Below the pieces are notes generated by a model. The model saw only the letters and a program-made list of their open reading frames with translations. It did not search any database and was not told the DNA's origin. Shown here piece after piece: positions 31,260 to 40,835 of a stretch of 64,000 nt of DNA; the first letter of the stretch is position 1; every line of letters begins with the position of its first letter. A program made the position numbers and the translations under genes. The stretch is from Parietichytrium sp. I65-24A (lineage: Eukaryota; Sar; Bigyra; Thraustochytrida; Thraustochytriidae): assembly GCA_012862575.1 (NCBI GenBank), contig BLSF01000035.1, positions 400,965-464,964 of the forward strand, read 5' to 3'.

Positions 31260-31416
31260 AAGTTCTTGGTTCTTGGTTCTTGGTTCTTGTTTCTTGTTTC
31301 TTGGTTCTTGGTTCTTGGTTCTTGGTTCTTGGTTCTTGGTTCTTGTTTCTTGTTTCTTGTTTCTTGTTTCTTGGTTCTTGGTTCTTGGTTCTTGGTTCTT
31401 GGTTCTTGGTTCTTTG
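31260..31416. repeat. Heptanucleotide satellite (GGTTCTT)n with GTTTCTT variants
   Basis: About 22 units of seven bases. Variant units (GTTTCTT) sit in two clusters, which suggests internal duplication. The unit length makes all three plus-strand frames open and creates spurious GSWFLVL-type open frames. Confidence 0.95.
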
Positions 31417-31421
31417 GTTCT

Positions 31422-32002
31422 CTAGGAGTAGAGAAAAAGAAGAGTTCTTTTGCTCGTTGATAGGAGTCGTTAATTTAAGGCTAGGTTACATTGCCCTACA
31501 TAGTAGTCGTTACCTCCAACTAACCAGACGACTCCTACACTCATATAGCGCTAACTCACTAGATAACTACTAATATCTAGACACCAGTGCTATACCACAT
31601 CAGTTGTTTAGCCTATGGGGTCCCATTGTTTTGGTCTTAAGCTAATAGTGGTAGTAAGACTTATCCAACTTTTATCATGACGAGTCATGAAAGTCTTCTC
31701 TCAAAACCTCTAAGTTTTACGAACATTAGTGCATACTAAATAGTCAAAACAATAATGAAAGAGTAAAAGGTAACTGCTTAGGAGTAGGTAGGACAAATAT
31801 GACTACCTTAGCGGAAACCCTAAGAAAAGTCGTTTAGGGGTAACTGGTAATAATTATTAGCCATCCAAGACCTCGAGAACTTCGAAAGGCATAATTTTCT
31901 GTTCTGATGCTCCCAAGAAGCTCCCAAGAAGAGCTCATTGCTCGAGATGCTCGAGAACTCAATCGAGCTTCGCCCTGGACCTTTACCATTTTACTCGCCC
32001 AT
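31422..32002. other. Intergenic region, no gene supported
   Basis: AT-rich, with many stops in all frames. It marks the change from damaged genes on the left to intact genes on the right. Confidence 0.5.
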
Positions 32003-33172
32003 TCAAATCGAAAAGAAAATTTCAACTAAAATGCCCTCCGTAACAACGGGTCCTTCGTAACTTTCGTAACTTTCGTAACCCACAGTCGCGCCACCTCCAA
32101 AAAGCACAGAGACGAAGAGTTGTTCGTGACTTGCCCGGGAAAGTTGGCTTTGGAACGCTGATCTCGCGTTCACAACGGTCGCATTAGATTGTGCGTCGCA
32201 TTCGTGGCGCGGTGTCAGGTCGATCCACGACAGCACCGCAAGCTGGCCGTCGAAACACCCTGACGCCGAGTCAGTGCAGGTCGTGGCAGGCGAGTGCAGA
32301 AAGATCCTATCGAGCCAGACGCCGTCTTTTCTGACATTAGACGTGGCTTGCGCGTGGATGAAGACGTCGACGTAGCTCGGGGCGTCTTTGTACAGCTCCT
32401 CAAGCGATGAGTGGCGCGACCGAACTCGCACCCACTTCTGGGCAGGATTGACGAAGGCCCCTTGCCGCGGTGCTTCAGCACCCGGAAACGGGACAGCCCA
32501 CGACGGTTTAACTGGGCCCATGCCCACGCCTAGATCTCGATTCGGGCCGTCGAGGCTGTCGAGGCCGTTGAGGCCGCTGAAGAGCGACCTGGCGAGATGG
32601 TCAGCCGTGCCGGACTTTACCACGGTTATGCCGATCTGATGAGGGGAGACTGATATGAACGGCGGATCCTGGATCATGGCACGCACCAGAAACATCTCCA
32701 AGTCGACCCCATGGTGTTCGTTGAGTTCCAACAGCATGCACACAGTCCCAAGTCCGCTTATTTGATAGGAGTTTATCTGGTCCGAGAGGTGTGACTCTTC
32801 GTTCGCGATCACGCACAGCTCCTGGAGGGATTGCGGATTCGAGTCGATGAGCCGAAGCTTTAGAAAGTACGCATTGAATCCTTCAGGCGGTGCCAACTCC
32901 GTCCAATCGACATCGCCGGTGTCCGTGATCGTCGACGTTGGGGGAAACGCATGGGCGTACTCGACGCCATTTTCGTCTGCAAACTTTTCGATGTAGAGGA
33001 CTAGGCGGAGCCAGCAGTTGTTCCTGGTAGGCGATATGTTCTTCACCACGCCCTCGGGGAAGAATACACTGCCGAGCGCTACGCGGTTGATCTTGTGCGA
33101 GGGCACTGGGAGCTTCACTGAGAGAACTGAGGGACTGAACGGGTCAGCAGCGACCTTGACGACTTTGGCCAT
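32003..33172 (-). CDS. Unrecognised 389-residue protein, likely beta-rich
   Basis: Intact frame with ATG at 33172. No signal peptide or membrane helix. The sequence alternates short hydrophobic strands and loops (FSPSVLSVKLPVPS, CWLRLVLYIEKF, NAYFLKLRLIDSN, YVDVFIHAQATS, VWLDRIFLHSPA), which suggests one or two beta-sandwich domains. The C-terminus has a near repeat (YESYESYEG). It lies 69 bases downstream of the stop of the DD3-3-like gene on the same strand. A structural or surface role is possible; I recognise no family. Confidence 0.75.
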   Translation of the reverse strand: MAKVVKVAADPFSPSVLSVKLPVPSHKINRVALGSVFFPEGVVKNISPTRNNCWLRLVLYIEKFADENGVEYAHAFPPTSTITDTGDVDWTELAPPEGFNAYFLKLRLIDSNPQSLQELCVIANEESHLSDQINSYQISGLGTVCMLLELNEHHGVDLEMFLVRAMIQDPPFISVSPHQIGITVVKSGTADHLARSLFSGLNGLDSLDGPNRDLGVGMGPVKPSWAVPFPGAEAPRQGAFVNPAQKWVRVRSRHSSLEELYKDAPSYVDVFIHAQATSNVRKDGVWLDRIFLHSPATTCTDSASGCFDGQLAVLSWIDLTPRHECDAQSNATVVNARSAFQSQLSRASHEQLFVSVLFGGGATVGYESYESYEGPVVTEGILVEIFFSI

Positions 33173-33240
33173 CCCTGCGCAAGGAGGGAAATGATGAGAA
33201 AAAATAGAGAGATGTGATTTTTGGATGAATATGGCATGAT

Positions 33241-36045
33241 CTAACGCCGTCTATTGCGGTCGCTTCTGCGGTTATTGCGGCCGGTGAACGAGTCGCCCGA
33301 ACCGCCCGAACCGCCCGAGTCCCGGTCAGTTTTTCGTTTTGTGCTTTGCCCGTGGCGCCACTGATCGTATGCATCGTCGTCCGGATCGCGATCGGATTCG
33401 TGGCGATACTCGCGGCGATACCCGTGTCGGCGCTTGTGATATTCATGCGATTGAATTCGTGGAGGCGGTGGGGGCGCGACCAGACCTCTAGAGTTTGTTT
33501 TTTGCAAAGCATGGAGAAGCCGAGGCGAGCGCCGCAATTTCTGGGGTGATTGTTGGTTTTCGCCCTCCCTCGTTTGCGCGAACTCATTGAAAATATCATT
33601 TTCAACGCGTCCTTGGTTTTCGCCGAAAACAACAGGGTGCCTCCCATCGTGGCTCCAGAGTCGAGCTTGAATTTGCTCGCGTTTCAAACAGAGTACCGCG
33701 ACGCATATGGCAAACACGAGCACCATGAATGCGATTGCAGCTTTTTGCCCAGGTGTCATCAGTGATTCGTCAGTGTAGTATTCTTCGGTAGCACCGCTTG
33801 TATCGCTCGTGGTATGGGGATCGATGTCACCTTCAGTGTCGCTATGCATCTTGGCATCGCTCACTTTGAGTCTGAACTTTTGTTGTCGGTTGCTAAAGTT
33901 ATGATTCCGCGTACACATGGACGTGTAGGCGCCGGGCGCCTTTGTCACGCGGAACACTCCGCCGTCAAAATACGGCGTCGACGCTCTGGAGAGCTTCATG
34001 CAGTTGTGATGGGAGTTTTCCCGCTCGGCGCGATTCGCAAAGTTGGCGTAGAGCCGCTGGAAGCTCCAGCATGTATCGCTCTCAATGGCCTGGTCAATGA
34101 ACGCCATGCGCAGCCATACATTGGCTTCATCGAACTCATCGTCTCCGCCGCCCTCGAGCGAAGGGTAGTGCTTCGGTTCGAGACCCGCAAATGTTGAGAA
34201 CAGAGACATGTTTCTGATGGGAAATGTGGCACCTGGTAAGTCCATCGGTACGAAATTGCTGCGGTCTGACCTCGTCTCCTTGTTCTGGTTGTTGGCCGCG
34301 TACGGACCGCCTTCACCGTCGTCGCCCCCGCGCGCTGGATTGTAGTCTGAGCCGGTCCACTGGACATGCACACAGTCCCCCGGATGCACCGCCAGTTCGG
34401 ACGGGGAGAAGTCATACTCGACGGCTGGAAAAACCTGGACGATGTTACCCCGCTTCCCTCTGACATTTACATTGAAGACCCGTGTACAGTTCACGACATC
34501 TTCATCCTCCTTCTCGGCGCGGTTTTGCACTTGTTCTTGAGTGTCACTTGGCCGCGCAGCAAAAGTCGGGGCACTTGTCGCGGCAGCCGAGCGCATCTCG
34601 CTTCGCGGCTTGATGACGAACGCATGTGAGCGGTCTTCGAACGTCCTGGAGTACTGGTTGGTGTTGATTGCGAAACCTAGCATCGCCTTCTTGTCTACCG
34701 AAACACCCGCGTCGGACAGCTGGATGTAGCCGCCTCCCTCGCCAATGTCGTTGTCATGCAGAGGACTAGACGCGCCGTTGAGTCGAGCGTCAACCTCGCC
34801 GATCGCAGTTTCTGGTCCAAAGTCATCGCTACTGATGTTATATCTCACACGGAGAACGCATCTGGTGGACTCGCTTACATCAGGCACAGTCCATTGGTAT
34901 ACTTGCATATCCGCGCCGGTTCCTAGGTAGTTGGCATGGCTCTTGTTTGCGACGACGCACTCGGGTGGCAATATGTCGTGCGCGGGATCCTGACACCATG
35001 TAAAGCCTCGCGCTTCACATTCTTCCTCATTATTCGGTTTGTCACCGTCCCCAGGGCAACCCTGGGAGCTGTTCCCAAAACCGTCGCTGAGCCGGCAGTC
35101 GCAACGCCCTCTGACTGCGACGTTCTGTGAGTCACGCTGAAATGTGTCACACACACTGTCGTCATGCACAAACACCGCAGCATCCTTCCATGGCGTGTGA
35201 TGCCAGTATGGGTAATAGTCCTTCTCCTCCTGGCATTCAAAGCCGTACCGGACCCCACTCGGGTTCTGGCGAGTGAAGCGCGCGTCGTTACCTTGCAGGA
35301 GCTGATCGGCAGTCCATAGTCCTCGGTTTCTGGCCCTATTGCGACACTCTTGAAAGTACGAGAGGGTCTCATGTCTTCCGTATCGCAAATCGTCTTGTAG
35401 CTCCGGGTCCTCTGACAGAGTCCTCGTTGCTTGGACGTTCAGGTCTGGGTCGGTCTCGTCGATGTTGCGCACTGGAGTCCCGTCGCGTACCGAACAGACG
35501 TCGTTCGAGGCAACCCCGTTCGGCTTGAATGGCGATGTGCATCTCGCAGCCCCGAAAGCAGAAGTGGGGTGCTTGGCGCAGTTATCACGAAGCGTGTCTT
35601 CACACGCGTACTGGATCACGACGGTGCTGACACTCTCACCAGTCTTGCCGAGCCCATGTTGCACGGTCCACTCAATGGGCAAAATGGAGCCGCCGTAGAA
35701 ATAGATGATGTCAGTGTTGGTTGCATCAGGATTGTTGAGGTTTCCAGATGCGTCCAGCAAGTCTTTGCTTGGCTGGTCGTTGTTTGCAAGACACTCGGCA
35801 AAGAGAACGTTGTCGTCTGTGAATTCGTAACAAGGAAATGGCCATGCCCTTGGGGCTGCGTACCCACCCTTGTCGTTGTTCTGGCTATTGAATAATCGTG
35901 ACGGGTTAGAGACCGTTTCAGCCAGCCCACTCTCGGCGTTGCGATTGTTCGAGCCCCGTGGGTTGTGCATGTAGATGTCACCTCGCACTGCCCATGCATG
36001 CAATAAAGTCACGACGACTAAATTCACGATCGACGTAAGCCGCAT
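33241..36045 (-). CDS. DD3-3-like type I membrane glycoprotein
   Basis: A 934-residue protein. The ATG at 36045 gives a signal peptide (RLTSIVNLVVVTLLHAW), and the mature end begins with DIYMHNPRGSNNRN, the hallmark of the family of Dictyostelium protein DD3-3, found in many protists and animals. Family-like blocks follow: a cysteine-rich middle (RGRCDCRLSDG, EECEARGFTWCQDP) and the VEYDFSPSELAVHPGDCVHVQWTGS stretch. A single membrane helix (AAIAFMVLVFAICVAVLCL) lies near residue 765-785, then a basic, His/Arg/Asp-rich cytosolic tail. The long tail exceeds what I remember for the family. The frame is open 57 codons upstream, but that part is only basic leader sequence. Function unknown. Confidence 0.85.
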   Translation of the reverse strand: MRLTSIVNLVVVTLLHAWAVRGDIYMHNPRGSNNRNAESGLAETVSNPSRLFNSQNNDKGGYAAPRAWPFPCYEFTDDNVLFAECLANNDQPSKDLLDASGNLNNPDATNTDIIYFYGGSILPIEWTVQHGLGKTGESVSTVVIQYACEDTLRDNCAKHPTSAFGAARCTSPFKPNGVASNDVCSVRDGTPVRNIDETDPDLNVQATRTLSEDPELQDDLRYGRHETLSYFQECRNRARNRGLWTADQLLQGNDARFTRQNPSGVRYGFECQEEKDYYPYWHHTPWKDAAVFVHDDSVCDTFQRDSQNVAVRGRCDCRLSDGFGNSSQGCPGDGDKPNNEEECEARGFTWCQDPAHDILPPECVVANKSHANYLGTGADMQVYQWTVPDVSESTRCVLRVRYNISSDDFGPETAIGEVDARLNGASSPLHDNDIGEGGGYIQLSDAGVSVDKKAMLGFAINTNQYSRTFEDRSHAFVIKPRSEMRSAAATSAPTFAARPSDTQEQVQNRAEKEDEDVVNCTRVFNVNVRGKRGNIVQVFPAVEYDFSPSELAVHPGDCVHVQWTGSDYNPARGGDDGEGGPYAANNQNKETRSDRSNFVPMDLPGATFPIRNMSLFSTFAGLEPKHYPSLEGGGDDEFDEANVWLRMAFIDQAIESDTCWSFQRLYANFANRAERENSHHNCMKLSRASTPYFDGGVFRVTKAPGAYTSMCTRNHNFSNRQQKFRLKVSDAKMHSDTEGDIDPHTTSDTSGATEEYYTDESLMTPGQKAAIAFMVLVFAICVAVLCLKREQIQARLWSHDGRHPVVFGENQGRVENDIFNEFAQTREGENQQSPQKLRRSPRLLHALQKTNSRGLVAPPPPPRIQSHEYHKRRHGYRREYRHESDRDPDDDAYDQWRHGQSTKRKTDRDSGGSGGSGDSFTGRNNRRSDRNRRR

Positions 36046-36156
36046 TTCTCTAAATTTTCTCGAATTTTTCTCGAATTTTTCTCGAACTCTCTTGGTTTCC
36101 TGAATTTCTTGGTTAGCTTCTTTTGATCGATTGGTTTTGTAAGTCTGGAGTCTGGA

Positions 36157-36184
36157 GGGGTTCGGGGTTTGGGGTTTAGGGTTT
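36157..36184. repeat. Short telomere-like G-rich tract
   Basis: Degenerate copies of a TTTAGGG/TTTGGGG-type unit (ttcggggtttggggtttaggg), upstream of the DD3-3-like gene on the minus strand. It may be an interstitial telomere relic or chance. Confidence 0.4.
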
Positions 36185-36413
36185 GAAAGCATGATGTGAC
36201 GCCGTAGCACTGACACAGAGCGGGGTGAATTGAGTGAACTATGTGAACAAGGCGCAAAACGGACTGCACACCAAAGACACCATGAAAATATGAAATTTTA
36301 TCAAAAGTGCGAGAATTGCAGAGAATTGCGAAAAGAACGCAATAATTCATTTTGTTCCTTGGCGCAATTGTGCGCTCATTTACAATGCTAGTAAATATAT
36401 ATATATATATATA

Positions 36414-37142
36414 CTAAACCTCACTAGGAAGCGATTGCATGGTCCCGTCACTACTCAAGATAGGGTCAGGTGCTAGCGCTGCTGAGAAGCGTCTCAGCTC
36501 CGGCTCAGATGTGTCTGAAGCCCAGAGCGACTGCGGAGTCCACACACTCGACGCGGTTGTGCCGAGACCGAACGGCATGGTGTTACAGGCGCTCAGAAAG
36601 CTGAACGGGTCCATGTCATGCAGGTGCGGGATTTCCTGATTCTTTATGTTGCGGTAGACCAGAGAAGATGGGCCAGGCGCATCAGATGCCTCTGGTGCCG
36701 CCTGGTTGGCCAGAACGCTTTGCACGACGCTGTAATTGTTTACGAAGAGCGCGAACTCCGCAACGGTTACTTCGCACCTGACGTCGCCGATGATGAGAGG
36801 AAACTTGCGCTGGAGATGCCTGAGATGGTCACGGAGAGTCTGGAACGGCTTGACATCGTGACGATCTCCTGTAGCAAAAGCACTGTATGCGTGGGACGCC
36901 GGGGACGCCGGAAGATGTACAGAGGATGACGCAACGTCTAAGAGAATGAGCGAGTGAAATTGCGCGCGGCACACCGGGCACTTTGTCGCGTCAACGAACC
37001 CGTGCAGTCCCGAGCTTAAGTGGCGTTGGAACGTTTGCCGAACGCACTCTAGACAAAATATATGGAGCTTTTGGCATTGCGAAAAGGCGACTGGCTCGAT
37101 GCACTCTGACATGCATATATTGCACTCCAATGCCAATGCCAT
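36414..37142 (-). CDS. RING-finger protein, probable E3 ubiquitin ligase
   Basis: A 242-residue protein with a C3HC4 RING at its very start: CNIC (residues 7-10), then C24, H27, FCLEC (C30 and C33) and CPVCRAQF (about 56-63), ATG at 37142. The remainder has no known domain; it contains a predicted helical part (LRDHLRHLQRKFPLIIG) and a Ser/Pro-rich tail. The expected role is transfer of ubiquitin to a target in the cytosol or nucleus. Short RING proteins of this build occur both in cells and in large DNA viruses. A TA-dinucleotide tract lies just after its stop (36396-36413). Confidence 0.88.
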   Translation of the reverse strand: MALALECNICMSECIEPVAFSQCQKLHIFCLECVRQTFQRHLSSGLHGFVDATKCPVCRAQFHSLILLDVASSSVHLPASPASHAYSAFATGDRHDVKPFQTLRDHLRHLQRKFPLIIGDVRCEVTVAEFALFVNNYSVVQSVLANQAAPEASDAPGPSSLVYRNIKNQEIPHLHDMDPFSFLSACNTMPFGLGTTASSVWTPQSLWASDTSEPELRRFSAALAPDPILSSDGTMQSLPSEV

Positions 37143-37406
37143 CGTCAAGTCCCGGGCTTTCGTCCCTGCCGTTCTCCGGAGTACAAGGTCGTCTTGGAAA
37201 CAATGTGTGCTAGTCTGTAATCACAGGAAAAAAAAGCAACGATGCAAGCAACGATGCGTCATCGAGACTCGGGCTTTAAAATTTTTTTTTGGGGTGTCAA
37301 TCAAGAACAATCGCGGAGTCGATTGCGCGGTGGTGTCGGCTGGGGCAAGCAAGCTTTTTCAGAATTCAGTTGTTTAATTCTCGTGTATGACTGTATAGAG
37401 AGAGGA

Positions 37407-38018
37407 ATGTTGCGAAGGGGCTGGTTTATCTTTGCTACGGCGTTTATCGGATGTGTGATCATCACAGTTGCTATCGTGGCAATATCGTCTAATCAGAATA
37501 GCAATTTGGAGCTAAAGGAAGCCCAAATGGCAAGCAGATTGCGTCAAGCGAACACTGTGACCTCCGAGAAGATGGCGCTTTTAAAAACTGACGGGGGAGA
37601 GAACGGTACTCGCGAGGAAGGAGGTGACATGGCCAAGCAACCAGGTCATGTCATTTCGAAAAGTGCTTCAGATCTGTACAATGAGCACATGATGCCTCTG
37701 ACGATGCCCTTAGTCTCTTACGGTGCCGAGGACCAGAGGCGGCCCAGTGCGTCTTCGCTCATATTTGACATCGGGAGCAAGCTCGGTGCCAGCTACTATC
37801 CGTCGGAAACGGAGGTCCATATTGAAAACCCGTCCGATCTTGCTAATGTTCTCAAGGTATTGAAGCCCGTCGTGGCCAATGATGCGAGCCCTCGAAAGAT
37901 TAAGTACCGGGATGTTCACACTGGTCGACTAGTAACTCTGGACGAGGCCATTGTGCGACTGGCGATGTTTGAGAACAACAATTTTGCGCCCAGTGATGAA
38001 GTACGCGCGTTCGTGTAA
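37407..38018 (+). CDS. Single-pass membrane protein of a two-member local family
   Basis: A 203-residue protein: an N-terminal membrane helix (WFIFATAFIGCVIITVAIVAI), a polar helical spacer and a conserved C-terminal module (YRDVHTGRLVTLDEAIVRLA then MFENNNFAPSDE). The same module closes the damaged gene at 25449-26161 on the other strand, 11 kb away. The frame is open for 55 codons before the ATG at 37407, but that part lacks any pattern. I recognise no outside homologue. The topology suggests a cytosolic or luminal module held at a membrane. Confidence 0.75.
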   Translation: MLRRGWFIFATAFIGCVIITVAIVAISSNQNSNLELKEAQMASRLRQANTVTSEKMALLKTDGGENGTREEGGDMAKQPGHVISKSASDLYNEHMMPLTMPLVSYGAEDQRRPSASSLIFDIGSKLGASYYPSETEVHIENPSDLANVLKVLKPVVANDASPRKIKYRDVHTGRLVTLDEAIVRLAMFENNNFAPSDEVRAFV

Positions 38019-38093
38019 CCCAACGAAACGAAAAGAAAAGAAAAGAAAACGTAAACGAAAGTTCTTCAATCGGCTTGATTGTACTTCCGTAAT

Positions 38094-38933
38094 TTATCCG
38101 TCCAGAGCAGAGTGCAAAGTGGTGTCCGGGTGAACGGATTCGAGTCTTGGTACAGCCAATGCATCAAGTGTTCCCTCAGTCGCTGTTGTTTTCACACGCG
38201 CGGTGCCCAATGTGGGCAACAGTACGTCTGGCAAATCCACCAGTGTCTCCGCGTCCGAATTGCTGCTACCGTCGCGGTTGACCACGAGTATGGTGCCGTC
38301 GTCTTGCGGAAGAACGAGATAGTTGTGTGCAATGGCAACCCCTGCGGCAGGTAAACTAGAGCCGATGAGTGTGGTCGTGATAATCTTCATGTTGGTTACT
38401 CCGAATCCGAAATAAGCGGTTCCGGCTTCAGTCATCGCGCGGTAGTAGAACACCACGAAGAAGATGAGCCCCCATGCCGAGAAGAACATCACGACAGTGG
38501 GGAGCTTGAGAAGAATGGACACGATGACCAGAGCAATCAGGCCGAGAATCATCATTGGAGAGATGACTCTAAGAAACTGGTACAGCGCCGTGGTAATTTG
38601 CGCAGTCCTCGCCGCTGCGTCTGGGTCCATGTTCCCGCTATTGTTAATTCCATATTGTTGTTGGGCCAGAATCTATTTGTTTAAAGAATTTTATGGTGAT
38701 GAAGCATTGTTGTTAGTCCTGTTGTTGTTGATTTACGAAAATTTCTCTTCAAAAGCCCAGTCGAATCAATCTAAACGTACCTGTTGCTGGGTATTGGCAG
38801 TATTTGCCAAAGCCTGGTGCATCGCAGCATTGGATGATACTTCTCCAATGGTCTGAATGCGCTGGGTAGTCGAGTAAAAGAATGCCGTTCCAAGAAGATT
38901 TCCTATTCGGTCCAGAATCAGCCCGAACACCAT
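38094..38933 (-). CDS. Spliced multi-pass membrane protein (two exons)
   Basis: Exon 1 is 38781-38933 (ATG at 38933, 51 codons, ends NTANTQQQ before GTACGT). Exon 2 is 38094-38672 (starts ILAQQQYGINNSGN after an AAATAG acceptor). The intron is 108 nt and phase 0. The protein has 243 residues with two strong adjacent helices (VISPMMILGLIALVIVSILL, TVVMFFSAWGLIFFVVFYY) and a weaker third (ITTTLIGSSLPAAGVAIAH). Its C-terminal region is polar. No family recognised. Without the splice, exon 2 alone would start at Met 38630 and lose the N-terminus, so the intron matters for annotation. Confidence 0.75.
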
Positions 38934-39153
38934 GGTTCATGCCCCGTGGGGGGAGGGGGAGGGGTACCAGTCTAGAACGTATCCGAACTGTGATCCGTGG
39001 TGACTCGAGAAAGAAGAATGGAAATAAATAGTTTGGATAGAGCATTGCATGCGTATTTTTTTCTTTAGCTTGAAGGTCATGAATGAGATCCTCTGTTTCA
39101 CCTATTTTTTCGGTCTCGTTTGCAATTTCGGGGAGAGAGTGAGTGGGTGAACG

Positions 39154-39516
39154 ATGTCAGCTGCTTCTACTGGCTCCGCTTTAAGCGGCTCAATAACGTC
39201 CATCATTGAAGTGGTCTTACTTATTTGCACAATCGGAGGCATTGGAGTGCTCGTTTACTACATCATCAAGGCGCTACAAGAATTGTTTAGTCAACTCCCT
39301 GTTTTTTTGGGAGGAACAGGGGGAACTGAAGCGCCATCATCAGATGCAAGCGAAAGCGATGGTGATGATGCCGTAACCACTACGGAGGCGCCTACTACGA
39401 CCAAGATATACGTAGAGAAAATTGCGACTTACGAAGCGTGGCATTATTTTGTAATAGGCTTCGTCTGCCTAGTCATTCTATTTGAGCTTGTCTATCTCTC
39501 CCGGCACTTATTCTAA
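39154..39516 (+). CDS. Small two-helix membrane protein
   Basis: A 120-residue protein with helices at about 17-40 (IIEVVLLICTIGGIGVLVYYII) and about 97-116 (YFVIGFVCLVILFELVYLS), joined by an acidic, Thr-rich loop (SESDGDDAVTTTEAPTTT). ATG at 39154. Divergent from the membrane protein at 38.1-38.9 kb. No homologue recognised. Confidence 0.7.
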   Translation: MSAASTGSALSGSITSIIEVVLLICTIGGIGVLVYYIIKALQELFSQLPVFLGGTGGTEAPSSDASESDGDDAVTTTEAPTTTKIYVEKIATYEAWHYFVIGFVCLVILFELVYLSRHLF

Positions 39517-39622
39517 CCTAAGCTCTATAACCTTAACACGAAATTTAGTACGAGTAGAATAGTGCATACTATCGTTACGATAAACGGGATAGTCTGGTCA
39601 TTTCACTATCGACATTAGCGTT

Positions 39623-40377
39623 TCACTTTGCCTAACATAAAAACAATAAAAACAAAGAAAGGTTGTTGTACGTAGAAAACTCACCTGTTGCTCGCCTTCT
39701 GACCATTGCCTCTCAGGGCCGTACGAGATTGGTGTGTAATAAGAGAATGTCAACCCCGAAAAGATGGCAATGATTGCGTCCACGATGTACCAGATGCAGG
39801 CGCAAACCCCAAGAACGATGGCGATGGCGAGACCAGCGTCCAAGTTTTCTTTGAATTTTCAATGTTTCAATATTTCAATGTTTTCAATTTTCAATGTCCC
39901 CAATATCCGCAAATATTCCAATTTATCACATAATTATCCAATAATATTTGAAAATATTTGAAAATATTCAAATTTCAAATTTCAAATTTCAAATTTTAAA
40001 TTTCAAATTTCAAAATTTAAATTTCAAAATTTTCAAACCAAAAAAACAGGATTCAGAATTTTCAGAATTCAGAAATTATGTCAAAGTACCATGCGGTCCA
40101 ACTTACCAGTTGAGAGGTTTAATACGTCAATGTCATTGATCGCAATGTCATTCCCGTCATTTTGTTTCAAGAGTTTAACCAGCACGACCACCATTGGCAC
40201 CACCCAAAAGAGCAGTTTCAGAACTCCGAGCACAGGCTGGCCCATGTAGAAACGATCAAGTCCAAATAGACCGATGATAGCGAGAATCAGGAAGATGGTC
40301 TTATTTGGCAGTCGTGGCCGATGGTAGTAACTGTCGTCATTCTGGACATCTTGTTGTTCGAGATTTAGCTGATGCAT
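39623..40377 (-). CDS. TM2-domain membrane protein, three exons
   Basis: Exon 1 is 40107-40377 (ATG at 40377; ends LST plus one base before GTAAGT). Exon 2 is 39685-39848 (starts after CAAAG; ends SEGEQQ before GTGAGT). Exon 3 is 39623-39631 (two codons and stop) after a TTTTTATGTTAG acceptor. Introns are 258 and 53 nt. The 147-residue product joins the two halves of a TM2 domain: GLFGLDRFYMGQPVLGVLK in exon 1 and CIWYIVDAIIAIF in exon 2, the G-x-x-RFY-x-G and W-x-x-D hallmarks. TM2 proteins are small two-helix proteins of internal membranes. Intron 1 is extremely AT-rich, with repeated AAATTTC units. The last exon is inferred; without it the frame continues 28 codons. Confidence 0.8.
39957..40045. 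repeat. AT-rich tandem repeat (CAAATTT)n inside an intron
   Basis: About ten copies of a 7-9-base unit, within intron 1 of the TM2 gene. A related AAATTTGAAA tract lies upstream of the F-box gene at about 42680-42715. Confidence 0.85.
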
Positions 40378-40558
40378 GGCGACCCTGGTGCGTCCCGGCC
40401 TAGATTACCACGTACTTCTTGGATAAAAAGGATCGGGAAAAAAAGTTTCTCACCGTCAGTAAACAATTTTTTTTCTCATGTATACTTAACGAGCGGGGTG
40501 GAAAGAACGGAACGAAAAGTTTGGAGAGAATACAAGTACTTCAAGAAGAACTACAAAG

Positions 40559-40735
40559 ATGCCAACTCATCGCATCCGTAAGAGCCGTCATAGGAGAATT
40601 TCGACCACTGCCGCCACAGGGGCGAAGAGGCGTAGACGTCATGGTGCTCGAGGTAGAGTTAAAGTCACTGTGGTGTCTAGTGCTGGAAGGAAGCACCACA
40701 GTCACAGAAGACGCCATAGACGAAGACTGGCTTAG
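40559..40735 (+). CDS. Very basic Arg/His-rich 58-residue protein (protamine-like)
   Basis: An ATG-to-TAG frame of 58 codons: about 20 Arg, 4 Lys and 9 His, arranged in blocks (KSRHRR, AKRRRRHG, RKHHSHRRRHRRR) around a short hydrophobic VKVTVV. Such composition is typical of sperm protamines and of the small basic DNA-condensing proteins of some large DNA viruses. A longer frame (40419-40811) overlaps it, but its translation shows no pattern. The basic frame uses CGT, AGA and CGA arginine codons freely, which argues against a simple repeat artefact. It lies 2 kb from the HMG-like gene. Expected role: compacting DNA or binding RNA. Confidence 0.55.
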   Translation: MPTHRIRKSRHRRISTTAATGAKRRRRHGARGRVKVTVVSSAGRKHHSHRRRHRRRLA

Positions 40736-40835
40736 AGCTTTCGCTTTCTCGATCTCTCACTCTCTCGCTCCTTCTTTTTCATCAACACAAGTCGAAAATG
40801 TAAAACTGTGAAAGAATTTCTTTTCCACTTCTTAT

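Noticed and set aside
31069-31573. Open frames encoding GSWFLVL repeats
   Set aside because: They are translations of the (GGTTCTT)n satellite, which is open in every frame.
40419-40811. 130-codon plus-strand frame overlapping the basic protein
   Set aside because: Its translation shows no domain or bias, while the overlapping 58-codon frame has a strong coherent basic composition. Not fully excluded.
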